Positions 9,133 to 17,469 of a stretch of 64,000 nt of DNA are shown here, one piece after another. A model generated the notes under the pieces. That model did no database searches and was not told where the DNA came from. It was given only the letters and a program-made list of their open reading frames with translations. Source of the stretch: Ruminococcus sp. (lineage in GTDB: Bacteria; Bacillota; Clostridia; Oscillospirales; Ruminococcaceae). The stretch covers positions 51,996-115,995 of the forward strand of contig NZ_JAILNU010000100.1 in assembly GCF_024691275.1 (NCBI RefSeq). Reading direction: 5' to 3'. Position 1 is the first letter of the stretch; every line of letters begins with the position of its first letter. The position numbers and the translations under genes were made by a program.

Positions 9133-10269
9133 ATGTCAGATTTCAATTATGAGGAAACACTCGAACCCGATGTTAATATAAAGGTTATTGGTGTTGGCGG
9201 CGGCGGCGGAAACGCTGTAAACTGCATGGTGGATTCGGGTGTCAATAATATAGAGTATATCGCAATAAATACAGACGCAAAGGCTCTTAATAAATCAAAG
9301 GCTACAACAAGGATACCGATCGGTGCTAAGCTCACAAAGGGCAGAGGCGCAGGCAACAGACCTGAGGTCGGTCAGCGCAGCGCTGAGGAGAACCGCGACG
9401 AGATCGAGACACACCTCAAGGGTGCTGATATGATCTTCATTACAGCAGGTATGGGCGGCGGAACAGGTACAGGTGCTGCTCCTGTAGTTGCTAAGATAGC
9501 TAAGGAAATGGATATTCTTACTGTTGCTGTTGTTACTAAGCCTTTCCTCTTTGAGAGAGAGCAGAAAATGGCTCAGGCTGAGAAAGGTATCGCTGAACTC
9601 AGAAAGTATGTTGACTCCCTTATTGTTATCCCTAATGAGAGGCTTCTCGTAGGTCTTGACAAGCCGCTTACAATGATACAGTCATTCGCACTTGCTGATG
9701 ACGTTCTCAAGACAGGTGTAAAGAGCATTTCTGATCTGATCGTTGAGGAAGGTTACATAAACCTCGACTTCGCAGACGTATCTACTATCATGAAGGATGC
9801 AGGCTATGCTCACATGGCTATCGGTCACGGTACAGGTAAGGATAAGGCAAGAGATGCTGCAAATGCTGTTATCTCCAGCCCGCTTCTTGAAACATCTATC
9901 TCAGGCGCTAAGAGACTCCTCATCAATATCGCAATGTCTGAGGATATCCTTTCATCTGATGTTGATGCAGCTACAAAGATGATCACAGATACTGCTGCTG
10001 AGGGCGTTGAGTTCATCTTCGGTACAGCATTCAAGGAAGATATGCAGGACGAGATGACTATCACTGTTATTGCAGCAGGATTTGACGATGACGATATCGT
10101 ATCAGATGCAGCAGCTGCTGAAGAAGCTCATGAAGAGGACGTTATCCCGATAGACAATCCTCTTATCGACGGTCTTGGCTTCGGCGGAAGCGCTCCACAG
10201 AGACCTGCACAGCCTTCTTCAAGTCAGGATTATGATCTTGATGATATCTTCAAGATGCTTGGCAACTAA
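9133..10269 (+). CDS. ftsZ: Cell division GTPase FtsZ
   Basis: Tubulin-like GTPase that forms the cytokinetic ring. The 378-aa protein has [11 protein letters not shown] near the N-terminus, the tubulin signature GGGTGTGAA (about residues 111-119), the T7 loop region with NLDFADV, and a short variable linker rich in Asp, Glu and Ala. It ends in [12 protein letters not shown], a variant of the C-terminal peptide that binds partner proteins. GGAGGAG precedes the ATG. It has its own promoter and a strong terminator, making it a single-gene unit at the end of the cluster. Confidence 0.98.
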   Translation: MSDFNYEETLEPDVNIKVIGVGGGGGNAVNCMVDSGVNNIEYIAINTDAKALNKSKATTRIPIGAKLTKGRGAGNRPEVGQRSAEENRDEIETHLKGADMIFITAGMGGGTGTGAAPVVAKIAKEMDILTVAVVTKPFLFEREQKMAQAEKGIAELRKYVDSLIVIPNERLLVGLDKPLTMIQSFALADDVLKTGVKSISDLIVEEGYINLDFADVSTIMKDAGYAHMAIGHGTGKDKARDAANAVISSPLLETSISGAKRLLINIAMSEDILSSDVDAATKMITDTAAEGVEFIFGTAFKEDMQDEMTITVIAAGFDDDDIVSDAAAAEEAHEEDVIPIDNPLIDGLGFGGSAPQRPAQPSSSQDYDLDDIFKMLGN

Positions 10270-10282
10270 TAAATAAGCATAT

Positions 10283-10307
10283 AGCGGTCCGAATGGACCG
10301 CTTTTTT
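10283..10307 (+). terminator. Rho-independent terminator of ftsZ
   Basis: Perfect 8-bp stem AGCGGTCC/GGACCGCT with loop GAAT, followed by a run of T. Confidence 0.92.
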
Positions 10308-10539
10308 GTTGCGCGTACATTTTTTCAATGTCGTCGGCGTATGCACATCATACTTTTTTAAATGATATATGAAAAAAATATATTGTAAATTGATTGTATA
10401 TTTCAAGAGTGTGATTAAATATATTGAAATTACTGTTTTTAGTAAAGAGATTAACCACTTCTTGTACTTCAAGTATATTTAAACGTTATTTTATAGTAAA
10501 TTGCACTAAAATCAGTTCAAATTTTCTACATTTGAGTAG

Positions 10540-10568
10540 TTGAAATAATATATTCAATATGTTATAAT
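10540..10568 (+). promoter_or_regulatory. Sigma-A promoter for a small RNA or leader
   Basis: TTGAAA (10540-10545), 17-bp spacer, TATAAT (10563-10568) preceded by TGT. The predicted start of transcription, about 10575, coincides with the first base of the hairpin described next. Confidence 0.8.
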
Positions 10569-10574
10569 CTATAT

Positions 10575-10689
10575 AAGGCAAATCGGCAGAACCTGTAATC
10601 GCGGACTGTGAAGGCTTAAATATATGCAAAGTTACAAATTCGTTCCTTCACATACGGGCGCGATACGGGTTCTTGTTCCTTAATTTTTT
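10575..10689 (+). ncRNA. Candidate rod-shaped small RNA with its own terminator
   Basis: The transcript expected from the 10540 promoter folds into one long interrupted hairpin: AAGG 10575-10578 with CCTT 10678-10681; 10589-10603 with 10659-10672 (13-14 pairs, one bulged A at 10598); and 10607-10614 with 10645-10652. The terminal loop has 30 nt. TTTTTT at 10684-10689 follows directly. Promoter, fold and T-run form a self-contained unit of about 115 nt. The rod shape recalls 6S RNA but it is short and has no diagnostic motif, so the family is unassigned. It could instead be an attenuator leader of the next gene. Confidence 0.6.
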
Positions 10690-10690
10690 A

Positions 10691-10707
10691 CCTCGGTTCC
10701 ACCGAGG
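10691..10707 (+). promoter_or_regulatory. Small hairpin ahead of the DivIVA-like gene
   Basis: CCTCGGT/ACCGAGG with a 3-nt loop, ending 5 bp before the GGAGAG ribosome binding site of the next gene. Possibly a 5' stabilising or regulatory stem. Confidence 0.5.
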
Positions 10708-10722
10708 GGAATGGAGAGTACC

Positions 10723-12177
10723 ATGAGCGATTCAACAAACACCCTTTTGAGAGAGACAAAAATTGGTCAAAAAGGCTTTGTCAAGGAAGATGTTATCACT
10801 TACCTTGATGAGCTCAATTCAAAGCTTGTCACCCTTGAGGAAGAAAATAAATCTTTAAAAGAAAACGGATCTAATGACTCACAGGAAGTCAATAAGTATA
10901 AAAGTCAGGTCGAGAACCTTCAGGAGAAGCTCAATACCTCTAATAACGCTCTCAGAGCTGCTAAGAAGGAAAATGAGGAACTTCAGAAAACTATTGCTCA
11001 GTTAAAGGCTGCCGGCGGAGCACAGGCAAATGCAACTTCTGTCGCTGCTCTTGAAGCTGCTAAGAAAGAGATCGAAACACTTAAAGAACAGCTTAAAGCT
11101 GCTGAACAGAAAAACACCGCTGCTCCACAGCCTAACGCTCAGACTACAGCTGCTCTTGAGGCTGCTAAAAAGGAGATCGAGGATCTCAGAAGCCGCCTGA
11201 AGGCTGCCGAGGCTAAGGCTGCTTCCGCAGGCGCTGCTGCTGTTGCTGGTGTTGGAAATAACGACAACGGCGAGATCGCTAAGCTCAAGCAGGAGATCAC
11301 TAAGATCTCGGAAGAGCTCGCTGCTAAGAAAAAGGAAATAGCTGAAAAGGAAAGCAAGATCGCTGATATTGCTAAGAAGGACGAGGAGATCAAGTCACTT
11401 AACGAACAGCTCAAGAAGGCTAAGGAAGAATCTACTGATCCTATCGCTCAGATGGGCGCAATGTTCGCTGAGGCTCAGAAGAACGTTAACCAGATCAAGA
11501 ATCAGGCTAAGCTTGATGCTGAAGCTGTTACAAAGGAAGCAAACGATAAGGCTGCTAAGCTCCTCGACGATGCAAATATTGAGGCTGAAAAGGCTGTTGC
11601 AGTTGCTAATGCCGCTGCTGAGGCTTGCATAAAGGAAGCTAATGATACTGCAAGAAATACTATCAACGAGGCTAATACTCACGCTGATAAGGTAAATGCA
11701 ATGTCCAAGACAGTACGCGAGATGCTCCTTACTGAGATTGAGAGCGTAAACAGCAAGTTTGCTGATATCTCTTCTGTTCTCAATAACCTTACAGGTCAGT
11801 GTTCAAGCAGAATGAGCGAAGCTCAGAGTATAATCGGTGAGGCACGCAAGACTGTTGATGTTGCTAAGTCAGATAACAATATAAAGAAGAGCGAACCTCC
11901 AAAGGCTGAGTTCACACCTTCAAAGGCTCCAAGAGCTGATATTACCGAACTCTCATCTGCAAAGATATCACCTTCTGATCCTTTCGCAAATGTCGGCGGT
12001 TTCAACAATAACAAGAATAACAACAATAATAATAACAACAATAAGCCTCAGGCTAATAATCAGAACCAGCAGAATAAGCCTGCTCAGCAGGGAAATAAGA
12101 GCGTTGCTAACTTCAATACAGATATGGCTGAGCTCTTAAAGGCTGCTGAGGAAGAAGCTGCTAAGGGTTCTGAATAA
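10723..12177 (+). CDS. DivIVA-like coiled-coil protein with Asn-rich tail
   Basis: A 484-aa soluble protein. Residues about 10-35 (KGFVKEDVITYLDELNSKL) resemble the membrane-binding DivIVA/GpsB N-terminal motif. A long Ala/Lys/Glu coiled coil follows (about 35-385), including repeated AALEAAKKEIE blocks. The end is a low-complexity segment with a run of Asn (about 430-455) and Gln. ATG 10723 is preferred to ATG 10711 because GGAG at 10713-10716 is correctly spaced only for the former. The likely role is scaffolding at the cell pole or septum. It sits between ftsZ and a SigH-like factor, but the function is inferred from the N-terminal motif only. Confidence 0.75.
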   Translation: MSDSTNTLLRETKIGQKGFVKEDVITYLDELNSKLVTLEEENKSLKENGSNDSQEVNKYKSQVENLQEKLNTSNNALRAAKKENEELQKTIAQLKAAGGAQANATSVAALEAAKKEIETLKEQLKAAEQKNTAAPQPNAQTTAALEAAKKEIEDLRSRLKAAEAKAASAGAAAVAGVGNNDNGEIAKLKQEITKISEELAAKKKEIAEKESKIADIAKKDEEIKSLNEQLKKAKEESTDPIAQMGAMFAEAQKNVNQIKNQAKLDAEAVTKEANDKAAKLLDDANIEAEKAVAVANAAAEACIKEANDTARNTINEANTHADKVNAMSKTVREMLLTEIESVNSKFADISSVLNNLTGQCSSRMSEAQSIIGEARKTVDVAKSDNNIKKSEPPKAEFTPSKAPRADITELSSAKISPSDPFANVGGFNNNKNNNNNNNNNKPQANNQNQQNKPAQQGNKSVANFNTDMAELLKAAEEEAAKGSE

Positions 12178-12192
12178 TCAAAGGATATGAGA

Positions 12193-12226
12193 TGTTCTCC
12201 CTTCGGTGCAGTCCGAGGGGAGAACA
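12193..12226 (+). promoter_or_regulatory. Strong intercistronic hairpin before the sigma factor gene
   Basis: A 14-bp stem (one G-T pair) with a 6-nt loop between the DivIVA-like gene and the sigma factor gene. No T-run follows, so it is not an ordinary terminator. It may act as an mRNA processing or stability element. Confidence 0.6.
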
Positions 12227-12257
12227 GTAAAAAATTTATGACAATGCAGATTTTTGG

Positions 12258-12857
12258 GTGGATGACTTGCTTGATTTGGATTTCAATTTGAATGAACTGA
12301 ACAGCAAAACAGATGAGGAGCTTGCTGTACTTGGAAAAAATGATAAAACAGCTGCTGCGATTCTGATATCACGCTATTCCAGACTTGTTTTTATTAAATC
12401 GGAAATTTATGCAAATTCTGATACTGACAGTGATGACCTCCACCAGGAGGGCATGATAAGCCTTCTGAAAGCTATCGAAGCCTTTGATGTGAAAAAAGGA
12501 GTTAAGTTTTCGACCTTTGCTGAGGTTTGTATCGTCAATCGTATGAGGACGCTTACCAAAAGGTCGGCTAAATCAACTTCTTTCGGAGAAAGGATCGACG
12601 ATGAAGAGGCTGCTGATGTACTGTCCGTGGAGGAGACTCCTGAAAGCATTTACTTTTATAAGGAATTTTTTTCCGAGCTCTGGAAAGATATCTGCTCAGT
12701 TTTGTCATTAACTGAGTTAAATGTTCTGACACACTGCGTACAGGGTCTCAGTTACAAGAAAACTGCCGAGAAGCTCGGTATGACCGAGAAATCGGTCGAT
12801 AATGCGATGCAGCGTGCAAGAAGAAAAATACGTACTATAATGCATGACACGAATTGA
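12258..12857 (+). CDS. Sigma-70 family factor, SigH/sporulation type
   Basis: A 199-aa sigma factor with region 2 (DDLHQEGMISLLKAIEAFD, about residues 55-73) and core-binding and -10-recognition helices around KFSTFAEVCIVNRM. A linker follows, then a region 4 helix-turn-helix (LSYKKTAEKLGMTEKSVDN). The DLxQEGMIGL-like signature and size match SigH of spore formers rather than ECF factors. The frame starts at GTG 12258 with no good ribosome binding site. The frame is open back to 12231 without an ATG, so the start is uncertain. It may control early sporulation or competence-like genes. Confidence 0.82.
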   Translation: MDDLLDLDFNLNELNSKTDEELAVLGKNDKTAAAILISRYSRLVFIKSEIYANSDTDSDDLHQEGMISLLKAIEAFDVKKGVKFSTFAEVCIVNRMRTLTKRSAKSTSFGERIDDEEAADVLSVEETPESIYFYKEFFSELWKDICSVLSLTELNVLTHCVQGLSYKKTAEKLGMTEKSVDNAMQRARRKIRTIMHDTN

Positions 12858-12862
12858 AATAT

Positions 12863-12929
12863 GACCGTGTAGCTCAAGCCATAAGAGCGTTGTTTTACAA
12901 AGATGTGGGTGGGAGTCCAACCGTGGTCA
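12863..12929 (+). other. tRNA-like relic (degenerate tRNA fold)
   Basis: A 67-nt element with a 7-bp acceptor stem (GACCGTG with CGTGGTC, two wobbles), T8-A9, D stem GCTC/GAGC with A14 and A21, G26, and a 17-nt T-arm whose GTGGG/CCAAC stem has one mismatch. It ends in a discriminator A. The anticodon arm is broken: the loop TTTTACAAA is present but its 3' strand and the variable loop are about 7 nt short. The T-loop reads TGGGAGT instead of TTCRANY, and the D-loop has CC in place of GG. It cannot be a normal tRNA. It is probably a decayed tRNA, perhaps Val, or a tRNA-derived element. Confidence 0.45.
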
Positions 12930-12954
12930 AAAAAAATTAAGCGAGGTATATAAG

Positions 12955-13230
12955 ATGTACGAAGACAAGACATTAGTTTGCAAGGAGTGCGGACAGGAGT
13001 TTATTTTCTCCGCAGGCGAACAGGAATTTTATGCAGAGAAAGGCTTCGTAAATGAGCCCCAGAGATGCAAATCATGTCGTGATGCAAGAAAAAACGCAGG
13101 CAAGGCTGAGCGTGTAATGTACACAGCTGTTTGCGCATCATGCGGCGGCGAAGCAAAGGTTCCTTTCGAGCCGAAGGAAGGAAGAGCTGTTTATTGCAGC
13201 GATTGCTTTGCTAAGATGAATGAGGCATAA
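12955..13230 (+). CDS. Small zinc-ribbon protein
   Basis: A 91-aa protein with three Cys-pair knuckles: CKEC and CKSC in the N-terminal half (zf-trcl-like probable zinc ribbon, about residues 8-45), and CASC...YCSDC in the C-terminal half (about 60-86) with the VPFEPKEGRAVYC signature common to small Firmicute zinc-binding proteins. It probably binds two zinc ions and may contact nucleic acid or protein; no catalytic motif is seen. GCGAGG lies before the ATG. It is followed by its own terminator. Confidence 0.85.
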   Translation: MYEDKTLVCKECGQEFIFSAGEQEFYAEKGFVNEPQRCKSCRDARKNAGKAERVMYTAVCASCGGEAKVPFEPKEGRAVYCSDCFAKMNEA

Positions 13231-13242
13231 TTAATGAGACTA

Positions 13243-13276
13243 AAGCACAGTCGAAGTACGGCTGTGCTTGGTTTTG
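13243..13276 (+). terminator. Terminator after the zinc-ribbon gene
   Basis: AAGCACAG (13243-13250) pairs with CTGTGCTT (13262-13269), followed by GGTTTTGTTT. Confidence 0.82.
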
Positions 13277-13328
13277 TTTATGCGTACTGCTATGCGGTGC
13301 GCTATTTTGTTATAGATGAGGTGCAGAA

Positions 13329-14777
13329 ATGCTTGATAACAGACTAAAGAAAGTTGCAGAGCTCGTAAGCGGTGAGGGTATAGCCGTTGATGTTGGAACA
13401 GATCATGCGTATCTCGCTGCTGATCTGATACAAAGCGGAAAATGTCAGAAGGTGATAGCCTCCGATGTGAAGGAGGGTCCTCTTGATTCTGCCCGCAGTA
13501 CCGTTGAAAAGTATGGCGTACAGGACAGCGTTGAGCTGGTGCTCTCCGACGGTCTGGATAATGTACCGCTTGAAGGCGTTACAGATATCGTTATCGCAGG
13601 CATGGGCGGCGAGACTATTGCCGAGATAATTGGAAATTCTTCTGTCGAAAAGCCCGAAAACGCCAGGTTCATACTACAGCCCATGACCAAAGTGGAGCTT
13701 TTGAGGAAAAAGCTCTATGAATATCAGTATGAAATAACAGGCGAATATGCCGTAGAGGACAAGGATAAAATATATGTTATAATCACTGCGGAAAGGTCAG
13801 ATGATTGGAAGCAGCTTACGGAGTGCGATTCGCTGTACGGCTTTTTTGATGATAATGATGAGGTCGGAAAAAAATATCGCAGCCGCGAAAAGTCGAGACT
13901 TGAAAAGATAAGCGATTCGCTGAAAAATGCAGGCAATATAAACGGTTCTCAGCACTATGCAGCTCTGGCAAAAAAAATGGAGAACGGTGCTGCTATTGCG
14001 GAGATATCGGATATTTTCAGCTTCCTCGACAGCATTTATCCCTTCGGTTTGCAGGAAAAATGGGACAATTCGGGACTTCTGGTCGAAAGCTTTGATATGA
14101 AGTGCAGTAAAGTGCTGCTCTCACTTGATATTACGAATAAAGTCGTAAACGAAGCCTTTGAAAAAGGGGCAGAGCTCATTATCTCCCACCACCCCGTCAT
14201 CTTCGAGCCGCGAAAGAGGATAACAAGAAACGATCCTGTTTTCAGGCTCATCGAGTGTGGTATCGCAGCTGTTTGTATGCACACAAATCTTGATATCGCA
14301 AACGGCGGAACTAACGGCGTTATCCTTGAAAAGCTTTCCGAGAAGCTGGAACTTTCAGGCGATCCCGAGCCCTTTGAGGAGCTTGGCGGCGGAAACGGTC
14401 TGGGCTGGATAATTGAGCTTTCAGAGCCGATATTGCCTGCTGAGCTTGCAAAGGTTCTCAAAAACATATTCGGCTGCGAGTATATCCGCATGAGTAAGCG
14501 CAGAAACAAGGTATCAAGGATAGCTTTCTGTTCTGGCTCGGGCGGCTCTATGCTGAGACTTGCGGCTGAAAAGGGCTGCGACGCTCTGATTACAGGCGAC
14601 GTGAAGCATGATGTCTGGATAGATGCGAATAATCTCGGTATCGCTCTGCTGGACTGCGGTCACTTCCATACCGAAAATATCGTATTGCCTGAGCTTCGCC
14701 GCGTTCTTGAAGAAAAATTCCCACAGCTCGATGTAGAGATCGCGGAGTCTTCTGTCGATCCCTGTGAATATGTCTGA
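13329..14777 (+). CDS. TrmK-Nif3 fusion: tRNA m1A22 methyltransferase plus Nif3-like domain
   Basis: A 482-aa two-domain protein. Residues 1 to about 215 are TrmK: VDVGTDHAYLAADLI is the SAM-binding motif I and AGMGGETI the family signature of tRNA adenine-22 N1-methyltransferase. Residues about 230-482 are a Nif3/YqfO-type domain: WDNSGLL, ISHHPVIF and HTNLDIANGG supply the dinuclear metal site, and GDVKHD and DCGHFHTE complete it. In Bacillus-type genomes these are two adjacent genes; here one uninterrupted frame joins them. A GAGGTG site precedes the ATG. It is followed 9 bp later by rlmA, so an RNA-modification operon is likely. Confidence 0.92.
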   Translation: MLDNRLKKVAELVSGEGIAVDVGTDHAYLAADLIQSGKCQKVIASDVKEGPLDSARSTVEKYGVQDSVELVLSDGLDNVPLEGVTDIVIAGMGGETIAEIIGNSSVEKPENARFILQPMTKVELLRKKLYEYQYEITGEYAVEDKDKIYVIITAERSDDWKQLTECDSLYGFFDDNDEVGKKYRSREKSRLEKISDSLKNAGNINGSQHYAALAKKMENGAAIAEISDIFSFLDSIYPFGLQEKWDNSGLLVESFDMKCSKVLLSLDITNKVVNEAFEKGAELIISHHPVIFEPRKRITRNDPVFRLIECGIAAVCMHTNLDIANGGTNGVILEKLSEKLELSGDPEPFEELGGGNGLGWIIELSEPILPAELAKVLKNIFGCEYIRMSKRRNKVSRIAFCSGSGGSMLRLAAEKGCDALITGDVKHDVWIDANNLGIALLDCGHFHTENIVLPELRRVLEEKFPQLDVEIAESSVDPCEYV

Positions 14778-14786
14778 GGTGAGAAA

Positions 14787-15605
14787 ATGAGTATATTCAT
14801 ATGTCCTGTGTGCGGAAAAAAACTGGAACTGTCAGGAAATTCATATGTCTGCGAAAAGGGGCACAGCTTTGACAGGGCAAAGAGCGGTTATGTGAATCTT
14901 CTGCTGTCCAAGCATATAGGCAAGGCTGTTCACGGCGACAATAAGCTTATGGTGCAGGCAAGGAGAAATTTCCTAAACAAAGGCTATTATTCGCCGCTTT
15001 GTGATGCCTTATGCGAGGCTGTTGCCGAGAATCTGAACGGCTCGGTCATTATTGATGCGGGCTGCGGTGAGGGATACTATACCTCCGCAATAATTGACAA
15101 GCTCAATGAGCTCAATATTGCTGCTGAGGTCTGCGGAGCAGACATATCAAAAGCAGCAGTTGAGTATTCAGCTAAGCGCTGCAAAGGCGGAGAATTCGCC
15201 GTTGCAAGTGTGTTCCACCTGCCTGTTGCCGATTCTTCGTGCGATATGCTCGTAACACTTTTTGCACCGTACTGCGGCGAGGAATACAGCAGAGTGCTGA
15301 AAAAGGGCGGTATAATGATTATGGCGATACCGTCCGCCGAGCATCTGTGGGAGCTGAAACAGGCGATATATGATACACCTTACAAAAATGAGGTCAAGCC
15401 GTATGAGCTGGAAGGCTTTGAGTTCATCGAAGCAAAGAAAATTTCGTATACTATGGAGCTCGATTCTCATGAAGATATAAATGCTCTGTTTTCGATGACA
15501 CCATATTATTATAGGACAGGACGCGAACAGCAGGAGAAGTTCTCGAAGCTGTGCAGCCTTCGCACAAAAGCGGATTTTGAACTGCTTGTATACCGCAATA
15601 TCTGA
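14787..15605 (+). CDS. rlmA: 23S rRNA guanine-N1 methyltransferase RlmA
   Basis: A 272-aa SAM-dependent methyltransferase. The N-terminus has a zinc finger (CPVC...CEKGHSFD, residues 7-28) and the adjacent SGYVNLL typical of RlmA. Motif I is VIIDAGCGEGYYT (about 89-101), followed by a standard Rossmann fold. It methylates a guanine in helix 35 of 23S rRNA. In Gram-positive relatives the site is G748 (TlrB type), and which position is used here cannot be told from sequence. It lies 9 bp downstream of the TrmK-Nif3 gene. Confidence 0.9.
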   Translation: MSIFICPVCGKKLELSGNSYVCEKGHSFDRAKSGYVNLLLSKHIGKAVHGDNKLMVQARRNFLNKGYYSPLCDALCEAVAENLNGSVIIDAGCGEGYYTSAIIDKLNELNIAAEVCGADISKAAVEYSAKRCKGGEFAVASVFHLPVADSSCDMLVTLFAPYCGEEYSRVLKKGGIMIMAIPSAEHLWELKQAIYDTPYKNEVKPYELEGFEFIEAKKISYTMELDSHEDINALFSMTPYYYRTGREQQEKFSKLCSLRTKADFELLVYRNI

Positions 15606-15635
15606 TTGGAGTTTTTGTGCGATCTGTGCTATAAT
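15606..15635 (+). promoter_or_regulatory. Sigma-A promoter for rqcH
   Basis: TTGGAG (15606-15611), 18-bp spacer, TATAAT (15630-15635) preceded by TGC. The -35 overlaps the stop of rlmA. Confidence 0.6.
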
Positions 15636-15715
15636 TAATATGAATATTTCTCATGCTCCGCGGAGTTCACATTGATCGGCACTTTTTGATATTTTTTTAG
15701 CAAAGGAATGATTTT

Positions 15716-17467
15716 ATGGCTCTTGACGGAGCTTTTTTATACGCAGTAAAAAGCGAATTGATGCCGCTTATCGGCGGCAGGGTCGAAAAGATACACCAGC
15801 CCTCCCGTGAGGAGATAATCATCTCCATTCGTACACGCAGCGGCAGCAAAAAGCTCTATATTTCCGCTAATGCAGGCAGTGCGAGGGTGCATATAACCGA
15901 AAACAGCGTTGATAATCCCCAGACACCGCCTATGTTCTGTATGCTGCTCAGAAAACGTCTTGGCAGCGGAAAGCTTATCAATATAAGGCAGGACGGTCTC
16001 GAAAGGATACTTTTCCTCGATTTTGAGTGTGTGAATGAGCTCGGGGACGTCGTTACCGTAACTCTTGCCTGTGAGATAATGGGACGCTGTTCAAATCTCA
16101 TCATTATCAGTGACGAGGGCAAGGTCATCGACAGCATCAAGCGCGTTGACGAGGAGATGTCCCGTGAACGAATGGTGCTTCCGGGAATGAAATATACTCT
16201 CCCACCGAGAGATGACAGGCTTAATTTCCTTACTGCTGAGCCTGACGAGATCGTTTCAAGACTTCGCAGCACCGATCCGAAGGAGCTTTCTAAGGCTCTC
16301 ATACGTATATTCGAGGGCATATCCCCGATACTCGCCCGTGAGTGGACCTTTTTTGCGGGCAGGGGAGTACACCTTGAAAGCGATACCATTGGCGGCGATC
16401 AGCTGGACAGGCTGCTCTTTACGATAAAGCGCACCCGTGAGCAGCTCCTGAACGGTGAGTGCTGCTTTTCAGCGGTCAGCGACAAGGAGGGACAGCTGAA
16501 AGACTTTTCCTTCGTTCGTTTGTCTCAGTTCGGAACACTTATGTATACAAAAGAGCTGGGTAGTGCTTCGGAGCTTCTTGATTATTTCTATGCGGAGCGT
16601 GACCGCGCTGCCCGTACAAAGCAGAGAGCTAACGACCTGTTCAAGCTGCTCATGAACCTGACCGACCGTACTTCAAGGCGTATTGCTGCTCAGCGTGAGG
16701 AGCTCGATGCCTGTGCGGACAAGGAATACGCTAAGCTTTGCGGCGACCTTATCTCTGCAAATATGTACCGTATCCGTAAGGGGGACAGCTCGGCTGTGGT
16801 TGAAAACTTCTACGACGAGAACTGTCCGCAGATGACGATCAAGCTCGATGTGAGAAAGACACCTGCTCAGAATGCTCAGCATTATTATAATGAGTACAAA
16901 AAATCGGTAACGGCTGAGGAAAAGCTTGCTGTACAGATAAAGAAGGGCGAGGAGGAGCTGCAATACCTCGAAAGCGTATTCGATTCGCTTACAAGAGCAG
17001 GTTCCGAGAATGATATAATTCAGCTCAGACTTGAACTGCGTGAGCAGGGCTATGTCCGCTATGCAGGCGGAAAAGCCAAGCCGCCGAAGGCTCTTCCGCC
17101 TGTCGAGTACAAGTCCAGCGACGGCTTTACGATACTTGTGGGACGAAACAATAAGCAGAACGACCAGCTCAGCCTGAAATTTGCGGAAAAGTCAGATATA
17201 TGGCTGCATACGCAGCTGATTACAGGGTCTCATGTGCTGATACTTACAGACGGCGAAATGCCGCCCGATAAGACGATCGAGGAGGCTGCTGTAATTGCGG
17301 CAGTCAACAGCAGCGGAAGAAATTCTGGTCTGGTTCCTGTTGATTACTGCCTTGCAAAATTTGTCAAGAAGCCCGTAGGTGCAAAGCCGGGAAAGGTCAT
17401 TTTCACAAATTACAAGACAGCATTCGTGAAGCCTGACAGCGAGCTCGAACAGAGTCTGAGGGTGTGA
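15716..17467 (+). CDS. rqcH: RqcH/NFACT ribosome quality control factor
   Basis: A 583-aa NFACT protein (older name fibronectin-binding protein FbpA). It binds stalled 50S-peptidyl-tRNA complexes and directs C-terminal Ala tailing. It begins MALDGAFLYAVKSEL with the NFACT-N fold (about 1-220), has helix-hairpin-helix and coiled-coil segments (about 270-440), and ends in the NFACT-R domain (DGFTILVGRNNKQND, about residue 465, then SDIWLHTQLITGSHV). All parts expected for RqcH are present. AAAGGAA lies before the ATG. The 3-methyladenine glycosylase gene starts 2 bp after its stop. Confidence 0.93.
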   Translation: MALDGAFLYAVKSELMPLIGGRVEKIHQPSREEIIISIRTRSGSKKLYISANAGSARVHITENSVDNPQTPPMFCMLLRKRLGSGKLINIRQDGLERILFLDFECVNELGDVVTVTLACEIMGRCSNLIIISDEGKVIDSIKRVDEEMSRERMVLPGMKYTLPPRDDRLNFLTAEPDEIVSRLRSTDPKELSKALIRIFEGISPILAREWTFFAGRGVHLESDTIGGDQLDRLLFTIKRTREQLLNGECCFSAVSDKEGQLKDFSFVRLSQFGTLMYTKELGSASELLDYFYAERDRAARTKQRANDLFKLLMNLTDRTSRRIAAQREELDACADKEYAKLCGDLISANMYRIRKGDSSAVVENFYDENCPQMTIKLDVRKTPAQNAQHYYNEYKKSVTAEEKLAVQIKKGEEELQYLESVFDSLTRAGSENDIIQLRLELREQGYVRYAGGKAKPPKALPPVEYKSSDGFTILVGRNNKQNDQLSLKFAEKSDIWLHTQLITGSHVLILTDGEMPPDKTIEEAAVIAAVNSSGRNSGLVPVDYCLAKFVKKPVGAKPGKVIFTNYKTAFVKPDSELEQSLRV

Positions 17468-17469
17468 AT

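Noticed and set aside
10575..10689. Assignment as 6S RNA or SRP RNA
   Set aside because: It is shorter than 6S RNA, has no clear central bubble, and lacks the conserved SRP apical motif.
12000..12060. AAT/AAC repeat as a DNA-level microsatellite or CRISPR-like repeat
   Set aside because: It is the coding sequence of an Asn-rich tail, with mixed codons and no spacer structure.
12863..12929. Functional tRNA gene (Val or Cys)
   Set aside because: The anticodon arm cannot form, the variable loop is missing and the T-loop consensus is absent; kept only as a tRNA-like relic.
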